DNA of 64,000 nt from an uncultured Burkholderiales bacterium (GCA_903935585.1 CAIZSE010000028.1:1-64000), one strand, 5' to 3'. Counted from the first letter of the stretch, positions 7,724 through 17,418 are shown. The notes: generated by a model not told the origin, from the letters alone. Translations and numbers: made by a program.

Positions 7724-10081
7724 TCAGGTTTTCAGCAGCACAGGTTCCAGGGCCTCGCCTTGCACCGTGATGCGCCCAATGATGGCAGTGTGCACATAAG
7801 CTGCGGCCTGCAAGGCCTGCACACAAGCTTGCGCTTGCGCTGCAGGCACGCTGGCCAAAAGGCCGCCTGCAGTTTGAGGGTCAAACAGCAAGGGGTAGCG
7901 TGGGTCATGCACAAATTCATCGGCGTTGCGCAGTGCGCGGCGCAGGCGCACATTGGCTGGCTGCAGTGAGCTGACAATGCCCGCCTTGACGCAGTCGACA
8001 GCGCCATCCATCAGCGGCAGGGTGCTCATTTGCAGCTCTGCATCCACGCCTGAAGGGCGCGTCATTTCGACCAGATGGCCCAGCAGGCCAAAACCCGTCA
8101 GGTCGGTGCAGGCGGTGGCGCCATGGGCGCGCAAAACCTGGGCGCCCAACTGGTTGGATTGCACCATCGATTGCAAGGCTGCATCGATCCATCGGCCTTT
8201 GGCGGCGTGCCGTGCGTGTGCTGCAAACAAGGTGCCAGTGCCGATGGGCTTGGTCAGCAACAACACATCGCCTGGCTGCATACCGCCTTTGCGCATCAGG
8301 CCGTCCATCTTCTCGTCGATCAGGCCATTGATGGCAAAGCCCAGCGCCAGCTCATGGCCTTCACCGGTGTGCCCACCGACCAGGGCGCAGCCTGCGGCGT
8401 TGAGCACCTCGATGGCGCCGCCCATCATTTGCATCAGCAGGTCTTCGACCTTGCTTTCAAGACCTGGTGGCACGGTGACCACGGCCGTCGCGGTCTGGGC
8501 TTCGGCGCCCATGGCAAAAATGTCCCCCAGCGCGTGATTGGCGGCCACCTTGCCAAACAAGTACGGGTCGTCCATGAAGGCCCGGAAAAAGTCCACCGTG
8601 TGCACCATGGCCATGCCCGGCGGCACACGCACCACGGCCGCATCGTCGGGCGCGTGCAGGCCAATCAGCACATCGGCTCGCTCGACCGGCCGCAAGCTGC
8701 CAAGGGCGCGGGATAAGACAGTGGCACCGACCTTGGCGCCGCAGCCGCCGCAGCGCATCGCCATCGCCGAGATGGCTTGCAGCGACTCTTCAGAGCTGAG
8801 TGTCAAGCGGGTGGCTGGCGCTTTGCCTTGGGCCCGGATGTCCCTGAGCAACTGCCCCATCGAATGGATCGCCGTTCTGGCATTGATCCCCGGCTGAGAG
8901 GGGTCCATTGCGGGCAGTTCGGTGAAGCGCCGCATGAATTGGCGGTCGATCCGGTCCTTCCAGCGCCACACCCATTCACCACCAAAGCCCCATCGCCCGC
9001 GAGAGCCCACTGCGTAGCGGTTGCCAGTAGAGATCAGTGCCAGCCAATGGCGCTGTGGCTGGTAGGCCAGTAATTTTTGGCCAAGCAGTATGCGGCGTAA
9101 ATTGGTCGCCAGGGGCTTGGCCATTCGCACGGCGAACACCCCTGCTTTTTCCAGCGGGCGATCAGCAAACGAGGCGATGTCGCCCGCAGCGAACACCAGG
9201 GGGTCGTTCAGGCTTTGCAGTTGCGGGTTGACCAGAATGAAACCTTGGCCATCCAGTGTCAGGCCGGTGCTTTGCAGCCAGGTCGGACCGCCCGCTTGTG
9301 TGACCCACATGGTTTCATCGGCGTCATAAGTGCGGCCGTTTTTGGTGTGCAGGCAGCCAGGAGAAACCTGCACCACTTCGGACTGGGTGTGGACATCGAT
9401 GTTGCGATCTCGCAGAACCCGGGCAAAGCGTTCGCGCACGCCAGGGTTGTGTGTGGGCAAGATCGTCTCGCCCGAGGTCAGCAGCACAAATTTAAGGGTT
9501 TCAGGGCTGCGTCCCATCGCTTTAAGTTCGTTGCGCAAGCGGTACTGCATCGACAGCACCAGCTCCACACCGCCCGCACCACCACCGACCACTGCAACCG
9601 TCATGCGGCCGCGATGCGATGGCCATTGCCTGGCTTTGTCCAGCAGCGCCAGCCAACGTTGGTTGAACTGTGCGATGGGCTTGACGGGTACGGCCAGCGC
9701 TTGTGCCCCTGCCACGTGTTGCACTTGCGGCGTGGAGCCGATGTTGATGGACAGTGCATCGTAGGCCACGGCGGGGCGGTTGCGGCAAATGACTTTCTGG
9801 TTTTGGCGGTCAATGCCCACCACCTCATCGCGGTAGAGGCGTGCACCGGCAAAGGCGCACAGGCGGCCCAGATCGATGTGGACCTCGTCAAAGCTGTAAT
9901 GGCCTGAAATGTAGCCTGGCAGCATGCCCGAATAAGGGGTGTCGATGTCGGTGCAAATCACGGTGATGCGCACCCCGGGCTCGGGCTTCATCGCGAACAT
10001 GCGCAGAACGCCCACATGGCTGTGTCCGCCGCCGACCAGCACCAGGTCGCGCAGTACGGGTTGTTCAGAAAATTGCATCAA
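7724..10081 (-). CDS. senC: Selenide, water dikinase SelD/SenC-like protein with N-terminal FAD-dependent NADH dehydrogenase-like domain
   Basis: N-terminus LVLVGGGHSHVGVLRMF with NDH-type FAD/NAD motifs; C-terminus SelD-like MRCGGCGAKVGATVLSRAL, DLTGFGLLGHLVEM, LLFDPQTAGGLLASV. Start codon overlaps the senB-like stop. Symbol assigned from gene context. Confidence 0.85.
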   Translation of the reverse strand: MMQFSEQPVLRDLVLVGGGHSHVGVLRMFAMKPEPGVRITVICTDIDTPYSGMLPGYISGHYSFDEVHIDLGRLCAFAGARLYRDEVVGIDRQNQKVICRNRPAVAYDALSINIGSTPQVQHVAGAQALAVPVKPIAQFNQRWLALLDKARQWPSHRGRMTVAVVGGGAGGVELVLSMQYRLRNELKAMGRSPETLKFVLLTSGETILPTHNPGVRERFARVLRDRNIDVHTQSEVVQVSPGCLHTKNGRTYDADETMWVTQAGGPTWLQSTGLTLDGQGFILVNPQLQSLNDPLVFAAGDIASFADRPLEKAGVFAVRMAKPLATNLRRILLGQKLLAYQPQRHWLALISTGNRYAVGSRGRWGFGGEWVWRWKDRIDRQFMRRFTELPAMDPSQPGINARTAIHSMGQLLRDIRAQGKAPATRLTLSSEESLQAISAMAMRCGGCGAKVGATVLSRALGSLRPVERADVLIGLHAPDDAAVVRVPPGMAMVHTVDFFRAFMDDPYLFGKVAANHALGDIFAMGAEAQTATAVVTVPPGLESKVEDLLMQMMGGAIEVLNAAGCALVGGHTGEGHELALGFAINGLIDEKMDGLMRKGGMQPGDVLLLTKPIGTGTLFAAHARHAAKGRWIDAALQSMVQSNQLGAQVLRAHGATACTDLTGFGLLGHLVEMTRPSGVDAELQMSTLPLMDGAVDCVKAGIVSSLQPANVRLRRALRNADEFVHDPRYPLLFDPQTAGGLLASVPAAQAQACVQALQAAAYVHTAIIGRITVQGEALEPVLLKT

Positions 10082-11052
10082 ATGGTCCAGAGGTCTTGCA
10101 CCCAGCGGTGCAAGGCAGCACTTTCGGCCTGCGGTTCAAACAAGGGTGCGCGCAAGGCGCATTGGTGCCCCAAGTGTGCCATCAGGCCATGACTCTTTTG
10201 CGGATCTCTGCAAGCCAGCAACAAATCAACCAGGCCCTGTGCATCACCCGCCTCAAAAATACCTGTGTAATCGTTGCCCAAAAGCCCCAGGTTGCCATCA
10301 ATGCGCGAGGCCAGAACGGGTGTGCTGCTGCACATTGCCTCCATCAGCACGTGTGCGCCACCTTCCATGAGACTGGTGTGCACCAGCAGGTGTGCGCGCT
10401 GAATGCGTTGCCGGGTTTGCGCGTGAGGCAAAGCACCCAGCCATCTGTAGTGGGGGCACTGTGCCTGTGTGGCTTGAGCCGCCTGGCCAAGAGCCGGATC
10501 AAGTGCTGCGCCAATGTGGTCGATGAAGATGCCGCAGCCGTTTGGCAGCAGCCGTGCGGCGGCCATCAGTGTCAGGGGGTCTTTTTCTTCGCGCAAGTGT
10601 CCGACCATCACCACACGCATCTGGCGTGGTGATTTGGGCAGGGCCTGACGCGTTGTGGTGGACTGAAAAATCACCCGGGTCTTGCTGTGGTGCAGGCTGG
10701 GCAAGGCCTTGGCGCCCAGACCTTGCAACACCACCAAAGAGGAGGCCAGCGCCAGGGATTGTTGTGCCTGAGGGTCGTGGCCGATGTCGCGGTAAAGGTC
10801 GGTGCCGGTCAGGGCCAGCCCCAAGCCGCGCTGGCCGTGCATTGCATGCCAGGCCTGCACCGAGGTGGCAGAGCGCCTTGCGTGCAGGGTCAGCATGACA
10901 TCGTCTTGTCCGGCCTGGGCATCCGGCCACTGCTGCACGATGCGGGCAGAATGTGGGGACAGCAGACGTTGCCAGCGGCGCGCCGTTTGCCAGTTCCCGT
11001 TGTTGGCATCGGCCAAGGCAGGGCTGACAATGACCACTCGAAGTTTTTGCAT
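10078..11052 (-). CDS. senB: Glycosyltransferase, SenB-like selenosugar synthase
   Basis: GT-B/GT4-like fold signatures (VVIVSPALADANNGNWQTARRW, VVMVGHLREEKDPLTLMAAA, LMEGGAHVLMEAM). Sits between the SelD-fusion and EgtB-like genes, as in described sen clusters. Confidence 0.78.
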   Translation of the reverse strand: MQKLRVVIVSPALADANNGNWQTARRWQRLLSPHSARIVQQWPDAQAGQDDVMLTLHARRSATSVQAWHAMHGQRGLGLALTGTDLYRDIGHDPQAQQSLALASSLVVLQGLGAKALPSLHHSKTRVIFQSTTTRQALPKSPRQMRVVMVGHLREEKDPLTLMAAARLLPNGCGIFIDHIGAALDPALGQAAQATQAQCPHYRWLGALPHAQTRQRIQRAHLLVHTSLMEGGAHVLMEAMCSSTPVLASRIDGNLGLLGNDYTGIFEAGDAQGLVDLLLACRDPQKSHGLMAHLGHQCALRAPLFEPQAESAALHRWVQDLWTI

Positions 11053-12343
11053 GAGCGATTTATACATGAATGGCAGTACCCCGGTGGGTGCAGGGCGGAC
11101 CCCCTTGGGTCGTCTCAACGGCCTGCCTTTTGGCCGGTTCAAAGCTGCGGTGCGCAGCCCAATACGCACTGCCGGACCGCAGGCATTGGCGAAGGCCCTG
11201 CAAGCCACCCGCAGCCGCAGCTTGGGGCTCATGCAAGCTTGGCACACCGCTTTGCCCGATTTGTCGGTGCCCCACTTGGCCGAGTTGAACCCGCCACTTT
11301 GGGAGTGGGGTCACATTGCCTGGTTTCAGGAGTGGTGGACGGTGCGCAACCGACAGCGGCACCTGGGGACGAAAAGCGCGGACAGCGGCGATGCTTTTGA
11401 GGCCTCGCTGTTGCCCCAGGCCGATGCCCTGTTCAATTCCAGCGAAGTCGCGCACGAGAGTCGCTGGGCTTTGTCCTTGCCAGATCTGTCGCACACCCAA
11501 AGCTATCTGGCCGATGTCATGCAACGGAGTTTGGCAAACTTGCAGGCCGTGCCTGATGAGGGCGATGAGGCGCTGTATTTTTGGCGGTTCGTGCTGCAAC
11601 ACGAAGACATGCACAACGAAGCTTCGGTCTGTATGGCGCAGGCCTTGGGGCTGTTTTTGCCTGAGGCGCTTCGCAGCGGCGATGGGGTTTTCGACGCCAG
11701 GCTTTCGGTCGCTGCATCGCCGCTGCCTTCGGACTCTGCCAAAAACGCAGCAGCTGAATTTCAGATTCAATTGCCTGCCCAAACCTGGATGCTGGGCCAG
11801 CACGAAACAGGGTTTGCCTTTGACAACGAATGCGCCGCGCACCCCTTGTCGCTGCAGGCTTTCGGCATCGATGCGGGGCCTGTGACCTGGTTGCGCTACT
11901 TGCCATTTTTGCAAGCGACAGGCCACCCATGGCCGCCCCATGTTCGGTCTGTGCAGGGCCACTGGCAAGTGCAGCGCTTTGGCCATTGGCAGGCCATGGA
12001 CCTGGACGCGCCGGCCGTGCATGTGAGCGCACTCGATGCTCAGGCCTGGTGTCAATGGGCGGGTCGCCGTTTGCCGACCGAGGCCGAATGGGAATGTGCG
12101 GCGCACGCGCCGGATTTTGCCTGGGGCCAAGTCTGGGAATGGACGGCCAGCCCCTTTGCACCCTACCCGGGTTTTGTGGCCCACCCTTACCGCGACTATT
12201 CAGCCCCCTGGTGGCATCACCACCGCGTGCTGCGCGGCGCTTGCGCCGCCACGTCAGTGCATCTGGTGGATGTGCGTTACCGCAATTTTTTCGTGCCGCA
12301 GCGGCGCGATATTTTTGCCGGGTTTCGGTCGGTGACCTTGTAA
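11051..12343 (+). CDS. senA: EgtB-like (DinB/FGE-sulfatase domain) selenoneine synthase SenA-like protein; start uncertain (11051 or 11066)
   Basis: HxxxHxE motif in LQHEDMHNEA; FGE-type core LPTEAEWECAAH, VWEWTASPFAPYPGF, VRYRNFFVPQRRDIFAGFRSV; linkage to SenB- and SelD-like genes. Confidence 0.8.
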   Translation: MSDLYMNGSTPVGAGRTPLGRLNGLPFGRFKAAVRSPIRTAGPQALAKALQATRSRSLGLMQAWHTALPDLSVPHLAELNPPLWEWGHIAWFQEWWTVRNRQRHLGTKSADSGDAFEASLLPQADALFNSSEVAHESRWALSLPDLSHTQSYLADVMQRSLANLQAVPDEGDEALYFWRFVLQHEDMHNEASVCMAQALGLFLPEALRSGDGVFDARLSVAASPLPSDSAKNAAAEFQIQLPAQTWMLGQHETGFAFDNECAAHPLSLQAFGIDAGPVTWLRYLPFLQATGHPWPPHVRSVQGHWQVQRFGHWQAMDLDAPAVHVSALDAQAWCQWAGRRLPTEAEWECAAHAPDFAWGQVWEWTASPFAPYPGFVAHPYRDYSAPWWHHHRVLRGACAATSVHLVDVRYRNFFVPQRRDIFAGFRSVTL

Positions 12344-12382
12344 GCTGTTGGCGTGAAAGCTCGCCCACAGACTGCGCGTTGC

Positions 12383-13393
12383 TCAGTGGGTGGACGCCCC
12401 CATGCGCAGCAGCTCGTCGATCAGGACATGGGTTTTCAGCGTGTCCGCTCCGTTCACCCGGGGGGCACGTTTTTGCGTGATCGAATCCATGAAATCGGTC
12501 AGCAGATCACGGTGGGGCTCATGGGAAAAATCCATGATGTTGGCGCCGCTGCCCGTGCCGCCTTCGCTGGTCACGCTCAAAGGCTCACCTTCCAAGAAGT
12601 TCACCTGCAGGCTGGCCCCACTCAAACGGGCGCTGCCCAGTGTGCCGATGATGTCGATCGTTTCGGGAAAGCCGGGGTACATGGCTGTGGTGGCCATCAG
12701 GTCGCCGGGCGCGCCGTTGCCCAGAACCAACAAGGCACTCACATGGTCTTCGGTCTCCATCTGGTGCAGCCGCGTTTGGCGTACCACCGCCGCCTTGACC
12801 GATTGCACGCCGACCAAGGACCGGAACAGGTCCAGCGTGTGGATGGCCTGGGTCAGCAAAACGCCACCGCCGTCACGCGCCAACGTGCCACGCCCTGGTT
12901 CGTTGTAATAGGCTTGTGAGCGCCACCAAGGCACGCGCACGGATGCAGCCTGCACCTCGCCCAAACGGCCCTCGTCCAACAGCTTTTGCAAGGCAACTGC
13001 CGCTTCGCGAAAGCGGTGTTGCAGCACCACCCCCAAGTTCAGCCCTGACAGTCTGGCCAGTTCGACCAATCTGGCAGACCGATCCAGGTTGAGCTCCAGT
13101 GGCTTTTCCAGCAAAACGTGTTTGCCCGCAGCAAAACAGCGTTGGCAAATGTCCAGGTGGGTGGACGGTGGCGTGGCCACAATCACCGCCTGCACCAAGG
13201 GGTCTTGCAAAACAAGGTCGAGCGAGTCCACCAGCTGCACTGGCCCGGTGTAAGGCTGGATGCGGTCGGCGTGTGGCTGACGGGTGACCGCATAGCGCAA
13301 GTCGATGCGGTCCGAAAGGTCTTGCAAACTGCGCAGATGCGGCAACGCGGCCGCGCCCAGACCCACCAGCGCCATGCCCATGCGCGTGGCCAT
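12383..13393 (-). CDS. Gfo/Idh/MocA family oxidoreductase
   Basis: N-terminal Rossmann MGMALVGLGAAALPHLRSL; HVLLEKPLELNL EKP motif. Confidence 0.9.
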   Translation of the reverse strand: MATRMGMALVGLGAAALPHLRSLQDLSDRIDLRYAVTRQPHADRIQPYTGPVQLVDSLDLVLQDPLVQAVIVATPPSTHLDICQRCFAAGKHVLLEKPLELNLDRSARLVELARLSGLNLGVVLQHRFREAAVALQKLLDEGRLGEVQAASVRVPWWRSQAYYNEPGRGTLARDGGGVLLTQAIHTLDLFRSLVGVQSVKAAVVRQTRLHQMETEDHVSALLVLGNGAPGDLMATTAMYPGFPETIDIIGTLGSARLSGASLQVNFLEGEPLSVTSEGGTGSGANIMDFSHEPHRDLLTDFMDSITQKRAPRVNGADTLKTHVLIDELLRMGASTH

Positions 13394-13394
13394 G

Positions 13395-14291
13395 TCAGCT
13401 GCCTCGGCCGATTTTGACCTGGTTGATTTGCGCCTGCGCCTTGACCAGTGAGGGCGCCAGCTCTGCCCCGTAGCCCAGTGCACAGGCCGTCACCAGACTT
13501 TGGTGCACGCTGGTGCCCACCAGGGATGGCGCCTTGACGCTTTCCGTCAGGTGCACGTAATAGCGCAAATCTTTCGAGGCATTGTTCAACTCGAATTTGA
13601 GGCCGGTGTAGTCGCCCTCCAGCGTTTTGGCCATGGCCTGAAACAAGCCGGAGTTGACCGCACCAGCCGACACCACGCGCACCAGTTGTGCCACATCGAT
13701 GCCCGCTTTGGCCCCCACCGCAAAAGCCTCTGCCGCAGCAGTGGTGATGGCCTGCCCCAGAAAGTTGTTCAGCAACTTGATGACATGCGCAGCGCCCATC
13801 TCACCCACATGGAAAATATTTTCGCAATACGCCTTGAACACGGGTTCCAGTTGGGCAAAGACCTCGGGCGATGCCCCCACCATGGTGTTGAGTTTGCCCG
13901 CTTCGGCCTCGACCGGGGTGCGGGCCAGGGGCGCGTCGACCAGGGTCATGCCAACAGCTTGGCAGCGTGCCGCCAGACGGCGGGTGGAGTCGGGCTCGCT
14001 GGTGGACGCATCCACCACAATCAGGCCAGAGCGGGCTTGGCTGAGCAGACCTTGCGGCCCTTCCAGTGCGGCCTCGACCTGCGGGGAGCCGGTCACGCAA
14101 ATGATGACCGCATCACAAGCGGCCAGTTCCGCATGAGACCCCACGAGCTTGGCACCCGAGGCCAGCAAATCCTGCAAAGGCTCGCGCCTGGAATGCGCGG
14201 TCAAGGAGACCTGAAAGCCTTTGGCCAGCAAATTCTTGGCGATGCCATGGCCCATGAGGCCCGAGGCACCAATAAAACCGATGTGTTTCAT
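13395..14291 (-). CDS. NAD(P)-dependent oxidoreductase, 3-hydroxyisobutyrate dehydrogenase / tartronate semialdehyde reductase-like
   Basis: MKHIGFIGASGLMGHGIAKNL; VDAPLARTPVEAEAGKLNTMVG; HVIKLLNNFLG catalytic Lys region. Confidence 0.9.
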   Translation of the reverse strand: MKHIGFIGASGLMGHGIAKNLLAKGFQVSLTAHSRREPLQDLLASGAKLVGSHAELAACDAVIICVTGSPQVEAALEGPQGLLSQARSGLIVVDASTSEPDSTRRLAARCQAVGMTLVDAPLARTPVEAEAGKLNTMVGASPEVFAQLEPVFKAYCENIFHVGEMGAAHVIKLLNNFLGQAITTAAAEAFAVGAKAGIDVAQLVRVVSAGAVNSGLFQAMAKTLEGDYTGLKFELNNASKDLRYYVHLTESVKAPSLVGTSVHQSLVTACALGYGAELAPSLVKAQAQINQVKIGRGS

Positions 14292-14555
14292 GCGATTCTT
14301 TCGTGTGATGAATGAAAAAGTTCGAAGGTTCAAGCCCGTCGGCACCAGGTCGGTGCGAAATGCCGACTTGCCCCGTGTTGTGTAGCAGTTCAAGGTATCA
14401 CTGACGCAGCTGCCGGGGCCAGCGCAGCTGGACACTTTGGCGACAGCTTGCTGTGCAAAGCATGGTTTACCCCAAGAGGGTTCAGGTGGGTTTGGCCTAA
14501 AGTAAAAAAGCAGCACAGACAAGTTGTCGTCACGATCACTACAGGAGACACAGAC

Positions 14556-15545
14556 ATGAAATTTTTGAAGCCTTTGTTGGGGTTGGTTCTTTCTTCGGTC
14601 ATGGCCTTGGGTGCGCAGGCGCAGCAAGCGCCCATCACCTTGCATGGCGCATCGCAGTTTGGCGACGACCACGCCTTCACCAAATCCATGGTTCGCTTTG
14701 AAGAGTTGGTCAAAAAATACTATGGCAAGCCGATCAACTTTGTGCTGCACAAAAACAGCGAGTTGGGTCTTGAAAAAGATTACTTTGCTTACATGAACCA
14801 GGGCAAGGCTGTGGATTACGCGATCGTTTCGCCAGCCCACATGTCCACCTTCTCCAAGGCGGCGCCATTCATCGATGCACCGTTTCTGTTCAGCGACCTG
14901 ACCCACTGGAACAAGGTGCTCGATCAGGATGTGCTCAAGCCGATTGCCGATGAGGTAGAGCAAAAAGCCGAAGTCCGTTTGATCGGTTATGCCGGTGGTG
15001 GCGTGCGCAATATTTTTGCCAACAAGCCCGCCGGCAATTTGGCGGAGCTTAAAAACCTCAAGGTGCGTGTGCAAGGTGCGCCCATCTGGAGCCGCACTTT
15101 CAGCGCCGTGGGCATGACCCCCACCGTGATCGCCTACAACGAGGTGTACAACGCCATTCAAAACGGGGTGATCAACGCCGGTGAAAACGAAGCGGCCGGT
15201 GTGGAAGCCATGAAGTTCTATGAAGTGGCGCCCAGCATTTTGATGACGCGCCACGCCATCACCATTCGCCCCCTGTGCTTCTCGGTCAAGACTTTGAAGA
15301 AACTCCCTGCTGATTTGCAGGCTGCCATCATCAAGGCAGGCAAAGAGGCCGGTGCTTATGGTCGCCAGGTCGAGTCGTCTGAAGACCAGGCCAAGCTCGA
15401 CAAGTACGCCAAGGAAGGCAAGCTCAAGCAAGTGCCATTCACACAGCGCGCCGAGATGCAAAAACTGGTCGACCCCGTGATGGCTGCTTATGCCAAAGAG
15501 GTGGGTGCTGATGCGATTTTCGCCAAGATCAACAGCCTGAAGTAA
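14556..15545 (+). CDS. TRAP transporter substrate-binding protein, DctP family
   Basis: Signal peptide; DctP-like VRVQGAPIWSRTFSAVGMTPTVIAYNEVYNAIQNGVINAGENE. Confidence 0.92.
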   Translation: MKFLKPLLGLVLSSVMALGAQAQQAPITLHGASQFGDDHAFTKSMVRFEELVKKYYGKPINFVLHKNSELGLEKDYFAYMNQGKAVDYAIVSPAHMSTFSKAAPFIDAPFLFSDLTHWNKVLDQDVLKPIADEVEQKAEVRLIGYAGGGVRNIFANKPAGNLAELKNLKVRVQGAPIWSRTFSAVGMTPTVIAYNEVYNAIQNGVINAGENEAAGVEAMKFYEVAPSILMTRHAITIRPLCFSVKTLKKLPADLQAAIIKAGKEAGAYGRQVESSEDQAKLDKYAKEGKLKQVPFTQRAEMQKLVDPVMAAYAKEVGADAIFAKINSLK

Positions 15546-15560
15546 AGCTGCGCTGCATAC

Positions 15561-15589
15561 AACGGGCAGCTTCAGGCTGCCCGTTTTTT
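15561..15589 (+). terminator. Intrinsic-terminator-like hairpin between dctP and dctQ
   Basis: ACGGGCAGC-ttcag-GCTGCCCGT followed by TTTTTG. Confidence 0.8.
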
Positions 15590-15600
15590 GAATTTCTGGA

Positions 15601-16098
15601 ATGCCAATGCAAAAAATTCTTGCTCTGATCGATCGACTGCTTCATTTTTTGCTCATCACAACGGTATTGCTGCTCATCATCCCAGTCAGTCTGCAAATTT
15701 TTTCCCGGTTCACGGACGTGATCCCACGCTACATGTGGACAGAGGAAATGAGCCGGTTCTTCTTTGTCTGGCTCATCATGCTGGGTGCTACGTTGGGGGT
15801 TCGTGAGCGGCTTCACTTTGACGTCGACTTCCTGCCTCAACTTTCCAGCCGTGCAACCCATGTGCTGTTGCGCGTCAGCCAAACGGCCATGCTGATTTTT
15901 TCTGCTGTGGTTTTTTACTGGGGCATTGAATTCACCCAGTTTGGCTGGAACCAGACATCCGAGCTGGCCGATATGCCGATGTGGTGGATTTTCATTGCAT
16001 GGCCCATTGCCGGATTTTTGTGGATTGTTTTTTTGGTGGACCACATGATGAATGCCACCGATGTCAGTGAAAGTTCTAACCAGGGGTCCGTGATTTGA
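15601..16098 (+). CDS. TRAP transporter small permease, DctQ family
   Basis: Four TM segments, RYMWTEEMSRFFFVWLIMLGATLGVRERLHFDVDF. Confidence 0.92.
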   Translation: MPMQKILALIDRLLHFLLITTVLLLIIPVSLQIFSRFTDVIPRYMWTEEMSRFFFVWLIMLGATLGVRERLHFDVDFLPQLSSRATHVLLRVSQTAMLIFSAVVFYWGIEFTQFGWNQTSELADMPMWWIFIAWPIAGFLWIVFLVDHMMNATDVSESSNQGSVI

Positions 16099-17414
16099 GC
16101 TCTTCTCTTCTCTCGCCATCGATGGCGGCCCTGGTTCTGTTCGGGTGTTTCTTTTTGTTGTTGGCGATCCGTGTGCCCGTGGCGTTTGCGCTGGGGCTGG
16201 CCTCGTTGCCGGTGCTGATTTTTGAACCTCGCTTGTCCCCCATGGTCTTGTTCAATGAAATGTTCAAGTCTTACAACTCGTTCATCTTGCTGGCGGTTCC
16301 GTTTTTCCTGTTGACCGCCAATTTGATGAACGGGGGTGGCATCACCGACCGATTGATGCGTTTGTCGCGAGCCTTGGTGGGCCACTTCCCCGGTGGACTG
16401 GCGCAGATCAACGTGATCCTGTCGGTTTTCTTCGCTGGCATTTCGGGTTCTTCCACGGCAGATGCCGCCAGTCAGGGCAAGCTGTTCATTGAGGCGCAGG
16501 TCAAGGAGGGTTACGACTTGTCGTTCTCGATCGCCATCACTGCCGTGTCGGCCGTGTTGGCCGTGATCATTCCGCCCTCGATCTTGATGGTGGTCTGGGG
16601 AGGTGTGATCTCGACATCGATCGGGGCGATGTACCTGGCCGGCATCGTGCCGGGCTTGCTCATTGGTCTGGCGCAAATGGCCACGGTCCATGCCTATGCC
16701 AAAAAGCGCAATTACCCTGTCTATCCCCGCGCCAATTTGACCGAAATTTACAAGGCCGCACTGGTGTCCATCCCGGCCATGATGACGCCCGTGATCATTG
16801 TGGGCGGCATTTTGCTGGGCCTGTTCACGGCAACCGAATCGGCCGCTGTTGCCGTTTTGTACGCGGCCGTTTTGTCCATGCTTTTTTACCGCGAGATGAA
16901 CTGGAAAAGTTTCATGACCGCCATCGTGGACACCGGGAAACTGAGTTCAGTGGCTTTGTTTTGCGTCGGAACTGCCTCGGTTTTCGGGTGGTTGCTGGCG
17001 TACTACCAGATCCCTAAAGCACTGCTTTCCAACGTGCAGACCTGGGGCCTGGGCGTGATTGGTGTGGGCTTGCTGATCGCAGGGGCCTTCTTGGTGGTGG
17101 GCTGTTTTCTGGACGCCATTCCCGCCATCATCATTGTGGGCACCACCTTGCAGCCTTTGGCCGAGTCGGTGGGCATGCACCCGGTGCACTTCGCGATCGT
17201 CGGCATCGTTTCCCTGGCCTTTGGCCTCATCACGCCGCCTTACGGCATGTGTCTGATGATCTCTTGCGCCGTGGCCAAAGTGCCCCTGAGTTATGCGATC
17301 AAAGACACCATGATCATGCTGATTCCCATGTTGGTGGTGCTGCTCGCCATCATCGTGTTTCCGGACATCGTGCTGTTTTTGCCACGCATCTTTTCACCGG
17401 AAATGATCAAGTAA
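16095..17414 (+). CDS. TRAP transporter large permease, DctM family
   Basis: Overlaps dctQ stop (TTG start); GISGSSTADAASQGKLFI, IIPPSILMVVWGG, GLITPPYGMCLMI. Confidence 0.93.
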   Translation: MSSSLLSPSMAALVLFGCFFLLLAIRVPVAFALGLASLPVLIFEPRLSPMVLFNEMFKSYNSFILLAVPFFLLTANLMNGGGITDRLMRLSRALVGHFPGGLAQINVILSVFFAGISGSSTADAASQGKLFIEAQVKEGYDLSFSIAITAVSAVLAVIIPPSILMVVWGGVISTSIGAMYLAGIVPGLLIGLAQMATVHAYAKKRNYPVYPRANLTEIYKAALVSIPAMMTPVIIVGGILLGLFTATESAAVAVLYAAVLSMLFYREMNWKSFMTAIVDTGKLSSVALFCVGTASVFGWLLAYYQIPKALLSNVQTWGLGVIGVGLLIAGAFLVVGCFLDAIPAIIIVGTTLQPLAESVGMHPVHFAIVGIVSLAFGLITPPYGMCLMISCAVAKVPLSYAIKDTMIMLIPMLVVLLAIIVFPDIVLFLPRIFSPEMIK

Positions 17415-17418
17415 AGCC

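Noticed and set aside
13395-15461. 688-aa minus-strand ORF as a single gene
   Set aside because: Only the C-terminal part from MKHIGFIGASGLMG (start 14291) is a real dehydrogenase; the rest is antisense to dctP.
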